A program made the translations under genes and the position numbers. A stretch of DNA of 64,000 bases from Adhaeribacter soli (lineage in GTDB: Bacteria; Bacteroidota; Bacteroidia; Cytophagales; Hymenobacteraceae). Positions within the stretch are counted from its first letter, which is position 1. Each line of letters starts with the position of its first letter. The stretch lies in the NCBI RefSeq assembly GCF_008727925.1, contig NZ_VTWT01000001.1, positions 124,001 to 188,000 of the forward strand. The letters are read 5' to 3'. The notes below the pieces were generated by a model. That model was not told where the DNA came from. It saw nothing but the letters and a program-made list of their open reading frames with translations, and did not search any database. Shown piece after piece: positions 46,143-55,209 of the stretch.

Positions 46143-47272
46143 TCTGGCTGCTGACTTTTTTAGTGCTGGGGTATAGCCTTTTAATTATCGGCTTTTTAAT
46201 TGGCTGGAACCGCCTGCCTGTAACTGTTTTGCCAACCGATCATAAACCGCGTACCCGGATCTCAGTAATAATCCCGATCCGGAATGAAGCAGCGAATATT
46301 CTTTCGTTACTGCAAGACCTGGAAAGGCAAACTTATCCCGCAGTACTTTTTGAGGTATTGGTGGTGGACGATTTTTCGGAGGATGGCTCTAGGGAGCTCG
46401 TCAGGAATTTTGGTTTAAATGCTAACATGCAGCTTCGGTTGCTTTCTTTGGAAAGCAGTACCGGAACGGGTAAAAAAAGTGCCGTTGCCTTTGGTCTGAG
46501 CCAGGCTGCCGGCGACTTTATTGTGCAAACCGATGGCGATTGCCGGGTGCAGCCTGACTGGCTGAAATTGCTCCAGTTTCAATACGTAAGTACGGAGGCA
46601 AAATTCATTAGCGGACCGGTTTGCCTGCAGGCTGGGAAGGCGCTGTTTGAAAAAATGCAGGTGGTGGAGTTTGCTTCTCTGATTGGTTCCGGTGCGGCGG
46701 CGATCGGTTTAAAAAAGCCGAACATGTGCAACGGCGCAAACCTGGCCTTTGAGAAAAAAGCATTTTACGAAGTTGGCGGTTATAGTGGTAACGAGGGAAT
46801 TGCTTCCGGCGACGATGAATTTCTGATGCATAAAATACAAAAGCAGTTCCCGGGCAAAGTAGCTTTCCTGAAGACTCCGGACGCTGTTGTTTTTACTTCG
46901 GCCAAAAAGCAGTTACCCGATTTTATTGCCCAGCGGGTGCGCTGGGCAAGCAAGTGGCGCTTTTACCGCAACGTTCCGGCGCAGGTGGTGGGCTTGCTGG
47001 TATTCGGGGCCAATCTGGCCTTGCTGCTGGCGTTGATACTTTTACTTACGGGGCAGTTGGCGGCAATGGATTTCATGCTGATTTATATAGGAAAGTTAAC
47101 TGCAGATACCGTATTTTTAGGGGTGATTTTGCGGTTTATACGCAGAATAAAATATTTATTTTATACCTTACCTTTACAGATAGTGTACGTGCCATATGTT
47201 TTGTATTGCGCGCTTGCCGGGTTAACGGGCCGCTATTCCTGGAAAGGTAGAATGCTGAATAACCGTGACTGA
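46139..47272 (+). CDS. Membrane glycosyltransferase family 2
   Basis: A leading membrane helix (1-24) is followed by a GT-A domain: VIIPIRNEAANILSLL, VLVVDDFSEDGS, nucleotide-sugar Asp motif VQTDGDC, then ASGDDEFLM and QRVRWASKWR (QxxRW-type). Three C-terminal helices close the 377 residues. It should transfer a sugar from a nucleotide donor at the inner face of the membrane; acceptor unknown. It overlaps the flippase-like gene by four bases and the next GTG by eight, so the three form one unit. Confidence 0.9.
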   Translation: MIWLLTFLVLGYSLLIIGFLIGWNRLPVTVLPTDHKPRTRISVIIPIRNEAANILSLLQDLERQTYPAVLFEVLVVDDFSEDGSRELVRNFGLNANMQLRLLSLESSTGTGKKSAVAFGLSQAAGDFIVQTDGDCRVQPDWLKLLQFQYVSTEAKFISGPVCLQAGKALFEKMQVVEFASLIGSGAAAIGLKKPNMCNGANLAFEKKAFYEVGGYSGNEGIASGDDEFLMHKIQKQFPGKVAFLKTPDAVVFTSAKKQLPDFIAQRVRWASKWRFYRNVPAQVVGLLVFGANLALLLALILLLTGQLAAMDFMLIYIGKLTADTVFLGVILRFIRRIKYLFYTLPLQIVYVPYVLYCALAGLTGRYSWKGRMLNNRD

Positions 47273-47522
47273 AATTGAATTAGACATTCTTGACGAGCTT
47301 TACTTTGTTACTTCCTTTGCCGAGGTCACCACCAACTTAAAAGTGGAGGATAAGACCTTGTGCCGGGAACTTGGCCGCTTAATTAACCGGGGGTATGTGA
47401 AATGCTTTTTCCCGGATCCGGATTCGGAAGTAGATTACCTGGCGGAGCGGTTTGAAGACGATTGTCATAAATATTTTTACCTGGCTACCAAAGAAGGTTT
47501 ACTAGCCCATAATTCCCGGTAA
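47265..47522 (+). CDS. Small winged-helix-like hypothetical, 85 aa
   Basis: The GTG start at 47265 lies within the end of the glycosyltransferase gene and the stop overlaps the ATG of the permease gene (TAATG), which supports translation. The sequence LDILDELYFVTSFAEV, NLKVEDKTLCRELGRLINRGYVKCF followed by HKYFYLATKEGLLAH has the rhythm of a winged helix-turn-helix, as in MarR/ArsR-like proteins. I do not recognise a named family. It could be a regulator or an adaptor; sequence alone does not decide. Confidence 0.72.
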   Translation: MTEIELDILDELYFVTSFAEVTTNLKVEDKTLCRELGRLINRGYVKCFFPDPDSEVDYLAERFEDDCHKYFYLATKEGLLAHNSR

Positions 47523-48697
47523 TGGCAACCCTCACCAAAAAGCAGGTAGTGCATTCTCCAGGCTATTATATCCGCCAAAGGCTGCTTCGCAACGGGCCGG
47601 CCATGCTGGGTTTGGCGCTGGTAATGCTGGCGGTATTGGTAGCGCTTGCCGGGCACCTGATTCTGCCGGATCCTACGCCCAATGCCAACGATGGCATTGT
47701 TGCCCTGCAGAAAAAGCCGGCCGGGTTTACCGTGAAGATCCTGAACCTGCCAAAAGCAGATAAACAACCCGAGGTAAATTTCCTGGAGCGTTGGTTATTT
47801 GGTGCCCCTTCAGCCTTTGAAAGTGTGCCCATAGAAAGTTATAAGCTGGAAAACGGCTTTTTGGTGGCAAGACCATACCGTTCCGGGCTGGAAGAAAATA
47901 CTGCCCTACTGAAATTCCCTTTGCAACGGTTCTTTAAGGAAGAAAATGCCTCGGCCGGAGATCAGCACATTTCAGAGGCTGAAGTAGAAGAATTTATAGA
48001 AACCCGGACTTACTGGTTAGGCACCGACAAGGCCGGACGCGATGTATTGAGCCGCTTGCTTTTAGGAACGCGTATTTCGTTGGGTATCGGTTTCCTGGCG
48101 GTGCTGATCTCGGTAACGATCGGCTTGTTTGCCGGGGCACTGGCCGGTTACCTGGGCGGCCGTACCGATAAGGCCATTATGTTCATCATGACGGTAGTCT
48201 GGTCGGTGCCCGGAATCATGCTGGTAATTGCCATTAGCCTGGCCTTGGGAAGCAAAAGTGTATGGGTTTCTTTCGTAGCGGTAGGCCTTACTATGTGGGT
48301 AGATGTAGCCCGGGTAGTACGCGGACAGATTTTAAGTTTGAAAGAAAAAACGTATATTGAAGCAGCGAAGGTTACCGGTTTGCCGGAATTACGCATTATA
48401 GTAAAACATTTGTTACCGAACCTGCTTGGTCCGTTAATTGTAACGGCCACTGCCAATTTTGCTTCGGCAATTCTGATGGAAGCCGGTTTAAGCTTTCTTG
48501 GATTAGGCGTTCAGCCGCCGGCTCCTTCGTGGGGTATGATGGTGAATGAAGGATTTCAACTAATAGGTTCGAAGAACAGCCTGTTTTTAGTGCTATTGCC
48601 TAGTATCTGCATCAGTTTACTGGTGCTTGCATTTAATTTGCTCGGAAACGGGCTACGCGACGCTTATGACCCTAAAATTATCGTTACCAATGCCTGA
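47522..48697 (+). CDS. OppC/DppC-type ABC transporter permease
   Basis: A 391-residue inner-membrane permease of the peptide/nickel class. The first helix (about 26-44) is followed by a periplasmic insertion of about 120 residues, then the motif LGTDKAGRDVLSRLLLGTR, five more helices, and the EAA loop EAAKVTGLPELRIIVKHLLP that docks with the ATPase. No ATPase, second permease or solute-binding gene is near, so partners must lie elsewhere. It overlaps the genes on both sides. Confidence 0.88.
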   Translation: MATLTKKQVVHSPGYYIRQRLLRNGPAMLGLALVMLAVLVALAGHLILPDPTPNANDGIVALQKKPAGFTVKILNLPKADKQPEVNFLERWLFGAPSAFESVPIESYKLENGFLVARPYRSGLEENTALLKFPLQRFFKEENASAGDQHISEAEVEEFIETRTYWLGTDKAGRDVLSRLLLGTRISLGIGFLAVLISVTIGLFAGALAGYLGGRTDKAIMFIMTVVWSVPGIMLVIAISLALGSKSVWVSFVAVGLTMWVDVARVVRGQILSLKEKTYIEAAKVTGLPELRIIVKHLLPNLLGPLIVTATANFASAILMEAGLSFLGLGVQPPAPSWGMMVNEGFQLIGSKNSLFLVLLPSICISLLVLAFNLLGNGLRDAYDPKIIVTNA

Positions 48698-49913
48698 GAT
48701 TGTGGATAGAAACATTCAGCAGGAGTTAAATCTGAAGCAGCTGGAGTTAACGGCTTTACTGGAGATTACGCAGGCTATAAACAAAAACCTGCCTGAAAAG
48801 GCTTTGTACAAAATATACCACTTTACCTTACTGGCCCAGTTAAAAATAAACCGCCTTACCTTGTTTGTGCGCGACGAAGCCTGGGAGTGTAAAGTTTGCT
48901 TTGGGACCCAGACCGATTTTGTAAAGGAAGAATTACCGAAAGAGATCCGGCAGTTGCGGGAAATCACGAAACTCAGCACACTGGAGGTAAACAAGAAATG
49001 GCAGGATTTTGAAATTGCCATTCCGGTAATTCAGGATAACCGGGTGTTGGCGTTTGTGCTCATTGGCAACATTCATCCGTATTATTCCAGCTTAGGGGCA
49101 CTTTCTTTTATTCAGACCCTGAGCAATATCCTGATCGTAGCCATGGAAAACCATAAGATGGCCAAGCATCGCCTGGCCCAGGAAGCCATGCGCAATGAGA
49201 TCCGGATTGCCCGGGAAGTGCAGACCATGCTTTTTCCAAAATCCCTGCCCAACGATAAGGACGTAGCCGTACATGCCAGCTATATTCCGCACTCTACCAT
49301 TGGCGGCGATTACTACGATTACGTGAAGATAGACGATGATCAGTTATTGCTGTGCGTGGCCGACGTTTCAGGTAAAGGAGTACCGGCTTCGCTGCTGATG
49401 TCTAATTTTCAGGCCGGTTTGCGTACCATTCTGCGCCAGACCTCCGATCTGCAGACGGTGGTTTCCGAACTGAATTACCTGATCTACCGAAATGCGATCG
49501 CGGAGAAGTTTATTACGGCTTTCTTTGGTATTTACAACCGCAAAACGCGGGAGCTGCATTACGTAAATGCGGGCCACAACGCGCCGGTGCTACTTTACGA
49601 GAATAATTCCTACCATTTGCTGAACGAAGGCTGCACTATGCTGGGAATCTTTGAGGAACTTCCGTTTATGTCAGTAACCAAGGTGCTCATTCCGCATAAA
49701 TCCACGCTCATGTGCTACACCGACGGCCTTACGGAAGTGTTCAACAAAGATGAAGACGAGTACGGCCTGGAAAACGCCATTAAGTTCCTGCAGAATTCCC
49801 GGTACATGAACCTGCAAACCCTGCACAGAGAAATTCTGAATGATATTAAGGAATACAACGAAGCGGCCGGTTTCAGCGACGATATTACCTTACTTTCCTG
49901 CCGTTTCAAGTAG
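48690..49913 (+). CDS. GAF-SpoIIE (PP2C) serine/threonine phosphatase
   Basis: I start at the ATG at 48690, which overlaps the permease stop; the frame runs 21 codons further. Residues about 20-165 form a GAF-like sensor, then a linker helix, then a PP2C/SpoIIE phosphatase domain with TIGGDYYDYV, CVADVSGKGVPASLLM, NAGHNAPVLL and CYTDGLTEVFN, the metal-binding aspartates of the family. Such proteins act in partner-switching pathways (anti-sigma antagonists) or as RsbU-like phosphatases. No anti-sigma gene is beside it. It overlaps the convergent O-antigen ligase by 24 bases. Confidence 0.9.
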   Translation: MPEIVDRNIQQELNLKQLELTALLEITQAINKNLPEKALYKIYHFTLLAQLKINRLTLFVRDEAWECKVCFGTQTDFVKEELPKEIRQLREITKLSTLEVNKKWQDFEIAIPVIQDNRVLAFVLIGNIHPYYSSLGALSFIQTLSNILIVAMENHKMAKHRLAQEAMRNEIRIAREVQTMLFPKSLPNDKDVAVHASYIPHSTIGGDYYDYVKIDDDQLLLCVADVSGKGVPASLLMSNFQAGLRTILRQTSDLQTVVSELNYLIYRNAIAEKFITAFFGIYNRKTRELHYVNAGHNAPVLLYENNSYHLLNEGCTMLGIFEELPFMSVTKVLIPHKSTLMCYTDGLTEVFNKDEDEYGLENAIKFLQNSRYMNLQTLHREILNDIKEYNEAAGFSDDITLLSCRFK

Positions 49914-51359
49914 CGTTTCCTGCCGGCGTTCTTCCCTGGTCCAGAGGTCTAGCTTCACCAGCAGGGCTATGGAAATGTAAAAGAAAGAGCCCACTTTATC
50001 TACTTCGATCAGCTCATTCAGGGTAAGGTGGAAGATGATGACCACCAGGCATAAGCCGGCGCCGGTTATAAGGGCGCGGTATTCCGGTTTCCGGGTGCGG
50101 TGGTAAAGCGTTTGCGGTAATATGAGCAGGTAAGCCACCAGAATCAGCAAAAGTACGGCCCCGATAATGCCCTGTTCGGCAAGCTGCAGCAGAAAGTAAT
50201 TGTGGGTCGTAGATTTTTCCGGGTTATCGCTTACGTAGGTCCGGAAGCTTTTAACGGTGTGCTTTTTGTATTCCGGGTAAAAAGTATTCGGGCCGCTGCC
50301 AATTAAGGGCTTATCGTAGGCCATGTTCACGGCTGCCACCCAGCGGTAAACCCGTTCCATGCCGGAAACATCCTCGAAGTTATAAGTTGCTTCCAGGTGC
50401 TTTTCAAAGTTATCGCCGTAAAAAATGGTTTTTTCGTATTCCGGCGCATACAACATGTAGGTGTTCTGGTTTATCATATAGCCTAACCCCAGAGCGGCTC
50501 CCAGGTAAGCGGTAGCCACTCCCAGTTTGGTGATTTTAAACCGGATGGCAAGGTAATAGAAAGCAGCTATGGGCAGGGAAAGCCAGGAGGCCCGGGTATA
50601 AGAAAACGCTACCCCCAGCAGCAGAATAACCAGAATAACGAGTAAGATTCCTTTCAGGCTTTTCCGTTCGAGCTGAAGTAAGGTAAATACATAGGGAATG
50701 GCCAAGGCAATAATGGCGGCGTAGATCACGTGGTTCCGGAAAAAAGGAACAACCGCCTGCTGCACGGCATCGAAGGCAAAACCCAGCAAGGCATGTTTTA
50801 CCAGGGCAATGGAAACAATAAGGGTAAGCGGAACAAGGAAGATCCACAAAATTTTGCGCACATCTTTCACGCTTTTCACATACGAGCCGGTAAAGAGCAG
50901 AAATGGCACAATGTACCAGGCCTTTGCCAGCATGTATTTAACCGACTTAAGCGTGTCTACGGAATAAAGCGTGAGGAATAAAGCCCAGAAATAAAGCAAC
51001 CCGGTCAGGATTATTAAGGGGTGCGAAAAAAAACGTTTATCGGGCCGTGCTCCCAGCAAAAATGATAATAGGTAGCAACCCATTAAGGCCACCATCAGAG
51101 GTTCGGTAGGCACATCTAAGGTTAAGCCGCCACCAACTGGGGTATGAATGGAAAAGGGAAGGCTGAAGATAAGCAGGTAATAAAGAATGCGGTAATTATT
51201 CAGCGCAAGAAATAAAAAAATTACCGAAAGCGGCGCCAGGAGCGCAAAAACCGTGTTCTTGATGAGCCCAACGGAAATGGCGCCGATTAAAATGGTGCCA
51301 AATGCCCAGAATACGGTTTTTTCGGAAATTTTTAACTGTATTTTGCCTGGTAAGATCAT
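49890..51359 (-). CDS. O-antigen ligase family protein
   Basis: A polytopic protein (489 residues, about 11-12 helices) of the Wzy/WaaL-like O-antigen ligase family. The large periplasmic loop (about 290-370) holds VYRWVAAVNMAYDKPLIGSGPNTF and HNYFLLQLAEQGIIGAVLL, the conserved segments of the family. It joins or polymerises polysaccharide repeat units at the periplasmic face. Its start overlaps the Wzz gene stop by four bases; its end overlaps the phosphatase gene by 24 bases. Confidence 0.88.
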   Translation of the reverse strand: MILPGKIQLKISEKTVFWAFGTILIGAISVGLIKNTVFALLAPLSVIFLFLALNNYRILYYLLIFSLPFSIHTPVGGGLTLDVPTEPLMVALMGCYLLSFLLGARPDKRFFSHPLIILTGLLYFWALFLTLYSVDTLKSVKYMLAKAWYIVPFLLFTGSYVKSVKDVRKILWIFLVPLTLIVSIALVKHALLGFAFDAVQQAVVPFFRNHVIYAAIIALAIPYVFTLLQLERKSLKGILLVILVILLLGVAFSYTRASWLSLPIAAFYYLAIRFKITKLGVATAYLGAALGLGYMINQNTYMLYAPEYEKTIFYGDNFEKHLEATYNFEDVSGMERVYRWVAAVNMAYDKPLIGSGPNTFYPEYKKHTVKSFRTYVSDNPEKSTTHNYFLLQLAEQGIIGAVLLLILVAYLLILPQTLYHRTRKPEYRALITGAGLCLVVIIFHLTLNELIEVDKVGSFFYISIALLVKLDLWTREERRQETLLETAGK

Positions 51360-52489
51360 GCCGCTGCCCGGCGCATTTCCCGGTAATATAACTCAAGCAA
51401 GGCAACAAAGATAACCGAAAGAACAAAAGTCAGTACGGTGGCGGATACCACGATCAGCCAGCGGATCGGCTTTGCTTTTTTCATGGCCGGATAGGCTTTT
51501 TGTACCACATAAATGGTAGATACTTTGCTGGTTAACGAAAGTTTGGCATGGTCAAAAGCTTTTCTGGCATCGCTTAACTGGCTGCGTAAGTATCTGAACT
51601 GAAGTTCAAGGTCGGTAACCTGGTCTATTCCATTCATATAGCCTTCCAGGTTGTAGGAGTGGGTATTGGTTTTGGTAATGGCTGCCACCGCTTTTTCCAG
51701 GCCATTTACCTGAGCCTTAAGGGCAATGATTTTCGGATCTGTAGCACTCAGGCTTTTACTGAGAACTTCCAGTTCGCCCTGGGCTTTCAGCATATCCGTC
51801 TGGTTTTTCAATACGCTTTCGCTAATGGAGCGGCCTTCATTCACTAAACCATAAATAGAGTGTTTTTTCCGGGCCTTGCTTAAAGAGTCGCGGATGGCAA
51901 CGAGTTTTTCGAAAATATAATCATAGCGCTGCTGCTGAATATGCAGGATCTTCTTTTGGTTTTCGAGCGTGAGCTCATAATTCATCTGGTCGATCTTATT
52001 TACCATGTCGTTGGCAATGGCAGCCGCTTTGTGCTTGTCTTCGCTGTAAAAGGTCAGCTCAATGGCGTCGCGTTCGGTCTGAACAATGTTCAGGTCGCCG
52101 ATAAAATTGTCTAATACAGCTTGTTTGCTCAGATCATCGGTCATGTCCTCAAAGCCGTAATCCTTGTAGAGCTTGTATTTATAAATAATATAATCGGCTA
52201 CGGGCTGCGATAAACCAATGGTGGTGATCCGGTCAATATCTTCCCGCGTACCGAATTTCTCGATCTTTTTATTTCCATCCATGATCTGGTCCGGGTCCAG
52301 GGTAGCCAGGTTGGTCGGGTAAAAGACCGTGGTAGATTTATAGACGTTTGGCAATATAAGCGAGATGATTACGCTGGCGACAAACGCTAAAAGAGTAAGA
52401 CCTAGAACATGGTATTTCCACCGGTTAATGATTGGCAGCAGCCCGGTCAGGCTTTTAGGGCGTTCGGATTTTGTTTGGATTGCACTCAT
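51356..52489 (-). CDS. Wzz-type polysaccharide chain-length determinant
   Basis: I start at the ATG at 52489 (MSAIQTKSERPKSL); the upstream TTG is unlikely. Of 377 residues, a first membrane helix at about 28-47 is followed by ILPNVYKSTTVFYPT, a long coiled periplasmic domain, and a second helix near the C-terminus (VVSATVLTFVLSVIFVALL). There is no C-terminal tyrosine kinase domain and no kinase gene adjacent. It regulates polymer length with the ligase/polymerase gene directly downstream and is divergent from the flippase. Confidence 0.88.
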   Translation of the reverse strand: MSAIQTKSERPKSLTGLLPIINRWKYHVLGLTLLAFVASVIISLILPNVYKSTTVFYPTNLATLDPDQIMDGNKKIEKFGTREDIDRITTIGLSQPVADYIIYKYKLYKDYGFEDMTDDLSKQAVLDNFIGDLNIVQTERDAIELTFYSEDKHKAAAIANDMVNKIDQMNYELTLENQKKILHIQQQRYDYIFEKLVAIRDSLSKARKKHSIYGLVNEGRSISESVLKNQTDMLKAQGELEVLSKSLSATDPKIIALKAQVNGLEKAVAAITKTNTHSYNLEGYMNGIDQVTDLELQFRYLRSQLSDARKAFDHAKLSLTSKVSTIYVVQKAYPAMKKAKPIRWLIVVSATVLTFVLSVIFVALLELYYREMRRAAA

Positions 52490-52600
52490 TGTAAATGAAT
52501 ATTCCTTCAAATTTACCTAAAAATCTCAAATTTACCTAAATTCCTCTTCCCGCTTTAAGCTTGTCTGAACTAGGTTGCTGTTTTCCAGTGCATAATTCCG

Positions 52601-52608
52601 TTACTTTG
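52601..52608 (+). promoter_or_regulatory. -7-like promoter element for the polysaccharide plus-strand operon
   Basis: TTACTTTG matches seven of eight positions of TAnnTTTG, 74 bases before the GTG at 52682. It implies a transcript beginning near 52615. Confidence 0.4.
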
Positions 52609-52681
52609 CAGCCGCAAATTCTTCAGACAAATTAAAAAGCTTCTCGGAAATATCAGTTTTATATTACTGCTCAACCTGCTG

Positions 52682-54052
52682 GTGAAACCGGTAGGCATTG
52701 TGGTGGAGAACCTGGTGCAGAATGAGATCGGGCACGAAGCTTACGGCTTGTTCAGTGCTCTTTTCTCGCTGGCCACCATCGGCGCCGTGTTTTCCGATCT
52801 AGGCATCAGTCAGCTGGCTACCAAAAAGATCGCCGCCGATTCCAATTACTTTTCGGCCTATTTTCCTACTGTTTTTCCGGTCAAGATCTTTCTGGCCCTG
52901 GTTTATCCGGTGGTAATGGTGGGGCTGGGCTGGGTGCTGGCCTACGATCTGCCTACCCTTTATTTACTGGCTATCGTGGCTTTTACTTTCGGCATTTCCC
53001 AGTTCATTTTGTTTTTCCGGGCTACGCTGCAGGGAAATCAGAATTTTAACGTAGATGCGGTGGGTTCGGTGGCCGATAAATTCCTGCTGGTGTTCCTGGT
53101 GCTGGCTTTGTTGCCAATAGGGCTTACGCTGGAGAATTTTGTGTATGCCCGTGCCCTGGCTACCGGTTTGGCTTTTCTGGCGCTGTACTTTCTGGTGGTT
53201 AAACTTTACGGCAAGCTGAAAATAAACCTGAACCGGCTGCACCTGCGGGAATTGCTGCGCGAAAGCCTGCCTTTTGCCCTGATCACACTGGTTTACGGCG
53301 TTAACGAACGCATCGATATTGTAATGCTTGAAAGGCTTTCTACGGCTACCGAAGCCGGACTTTATGCCGGGCCGTACCGCTGGGTGGATGCGGTAATGAT
53401 GTATCTTTGGACGATCCTGCCGATTTTCTTTGCCAAGTTTGCGTTGAATATTCAGTCTAAAAAAGAACAGGAAAAATTGCTCCATTTCGGGCAGGTGGTG
53501 GTAAGCGTGCCCATCATTTTTGTTTCGGTTTTCGGGTTATTTTATGGCGAAGTTTTCTTTTTTCAGTTCAGCAACAGCACGCCGGAGGAGATCGGGTTTA
53601 TGGTGCGCAACCTGCAGATCTTATTCCTGAACGTTTTGGTGCACGGTTTTTTTGCCATTTACAGTACCCTTTTAACCTCTACCAATTACGAAAAACCGGT
53701 AAGCGTGGTGGTTATGCTCAGCATTGTCCTGAACCTGACCCTTAATTTTATTTTTATCCCGGAATATGGTTCTTTAGCTGCCGCCTGGAATACCCTGCTG
53801 TGCGCTGTATTTGTTTCAGTTGGTTATTTTATAATGGTAGCCCGGAAAGCGAAGATCCGGTTACCGCTAACCCAGCTCGGAAAACTTGCCGTGCTCACCG
53901 TTTTGCTCTACGGAATATTTGCCGGCCTGCAGTTGGTTTCCGAGTGGTGGCTTTTAAATACGGTTTTTGCCGGAATTATTTTCCTGGGTTTGGTATTCTT
54001 GCTACGTATTGTTAGTTTCGCTGACCTGCGCAAATTACGCAAGCAGGATTGA
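52682..54052 (+). CDS. Polysaccharide flippase (Wzx-like)
   Basis: This polytopic protein (456 residues as annotated, MATE/Wzx-type with about 12-14 helices) flips undecaprenol-linked oligosaccharides. Motifs include NEIGHEAYGLFSALFSLATIG, FSDLGISQLATKKI and ERIDIVMLERLSTATEAGLY. The only normal start codon is the GTG at 52682, yet the same frame is open from 52577 and encodes RQIKKLLGNISFILLLNLL before it, which is the missing first helix and basic start typical of the family; no ATG, GTG or TTG occurs there. The real start might therefore be a rare codon (ATT at 52631). It begins a plus-strand operon. Confidence 0.8.
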   Translation: MKPVGIVVENLVQNEIGHEAYGLFSALFSLATIGAVFSDLGISQLATKKIAADSNYFSAYFPTVFPVKIFLALVYPVVMVGLGWVLAYDLPTLYLLAIVAFTFGISQFILFFRATLQGNQNFNVDAVGSVADKFLLVFLVLALLPIGLTLENFVYARALATGLAFLALYFLVVKLYGKLKINLNRLHLRELLRESLPFALITLVYGVNERIDIVMLERLSTATEAGLYAGPYRWVDAVMMYLWTILPIFFAKFALNIQSKKEQEKLLHFGQVVVSVPIIFVSVFGLFYGEVFFFQFSNSTPEEIGFMVRNLQILFLNVLVHGFFAIYSTLLTSTNYEKPVSVVVMLSIVLNLTLNFIFIPEYGSLAAAWNTLLCAVFVSVGYFIMVARKAKIRLPLTQLGKLAVLTVLLYGIFAGLQLVSEWWLLNTVFAGIIFLGLVFLLRIVSFADLRKLRKQD

Positions 54053-54066
54053 GAGGAGCCCCACGG

Positions 54067-55209
54067 TTGAAAATTGCAGTAAATACCAGGTTTTTGCTGG
54101 CTGGAAAATTAGAAGGTATCGGGAAATTCACCCTTGAAACCTTGCGGCGCATGGTAGTAAACCATCCCGAAGCCGAATTTTATTTTTTCTTCGACCGGCC
54201 TTACGACAATCAGTTCATTTTTGGGCCAAACGTTACCCCGGTAGTGTTGAATCCGCCGGCCCGGCACCCTTTCCTGTTTTACATCTGGTTCGAAATAAGC
54301 GTTGCCAAAGCCCTGGCCCGGATCAAACCTGACGTTTTTCTTTCTACCGACGGCCTGACCACTTTAAAAACGGCCGTGCCAAAAGTTACGGTAATGCACG
54401 ACCTGGCTTTTGAGCATTATCCCCAGGATATCGATTTTATTTTCAGAAAGTACCTGCAGTATTTTTCCCCGAAGTTTGCCCGCCGCTCCGAACGCATTAT
54501 TGCCGTTTCCGAATTTACCCGGCAGGACATTGTAAAAACCTACGGCATCGAAGCCAAGAAAATTGATGTGGTGTACAACGATGCCAGCGCTTTTTTTGCT
54601 CCGAGTCCGGAAGCCGAACAGGAAAACACGCGCAACAAATTCAGCAAAGGCAAACCCTATTTTATTTTTGTAGGGGCCATTCACCCGCGCAAGAACTTGG
54701 TTCACCTCTTTAAAGCTTTCGATTCCTTTAAACAGCAAACCGGCAGCGAAGCCAAACTGTTAATTGTGGGCCGGAAAGCCTGGAATTCGAAAGACATAAG
54801 CAATACGTTTGAGCGGATGAAGTTTCAGGAGGATGTGGTTTTTACCGGCCGCGTAACCGATGAGGAGCTCCGGCAGCTTTACGGTGCGGGCCTGGCCAAC
54901 GTGTATGTACCTACGCTCGAGGGTTTCGGAATTCCGATCGTGGAAGCCCAGAAATGCAACTGCCCGGTTATTACCTCCAACATCAGCTCCATGCCCGAAG
55001 TAGGAGGGGAGGCTGTGCTGCTGGTGGATCCGTTTAACGTAGGGGAAATTGCCGGCACCATGAAAAAAATAACTGAAGATGCTGCTTTGCGCCAGACCCT
55101 CATTTACCTGGGCCGCCAGAACCTGAAACGGTTTTCCTGGGAACGGAGCGCCGGCCAGCTCTGGGATAGCCTGATGCTGGCCACTGAATCTACCAGGAAG
55201 CCTGCCTGA
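54067..55209 (+). CDS. Glycosyltransferase family 4 (GT-B)
   Basis: I choose the TTG at 54067 (KIAVNTRFLLAGKLEGIGKFT), preceded by GAGAGGAG as a rare Shine-Dalgarno match; an upstream TTG at 54049 is less likely. The 380 residues form a GT-B enzyme: acceptor domain with VMHDLAFEHYPQ and VSEFTRQDIVKTYGI, donor domain with FIFVGAIHPRKNLVHLFKAF and the EX7E-type motif PTLEGFGIPIVEAQKC. It transfers a sugar to a lipid-linked intermediate in the polysaccharide pathway. Its stop overlaps the next ATG. Confidence 0.9.
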   Translation: MKIAVNTRFLLAGKLEGIGKFTLETLRRMVVNHPEAEFYFFFDRPYDNQFIFGPNVTPVVLNPPARHPFLFYIWFEISVAKALARIKPDVFLSTDGLTTLKTAVPKVTVMHDLAFEHYPQDIDFIFRKYLQYFSPKFARRSERIIAVSEFTRQDIVKTYGIEAKKIDVVYNDASAFFAPSPEAEQENTRNKFSKGKPYFIFVGAIHPRKNLVHLFKAFDSFKQQTGSEAKLLIVGRKAWNSKDISNTFERMKFQEDVVFTGRVTDEELRQLYGAGLANVYVPTLEGFGIPIVEAQKCNCPVITSNISSMPEVGGEAVLLVDPFNVGEIAGTMKKITEDAALRQTLIYLGRQNLKRFSWERSAGQLWDSLMLATESTRKPA

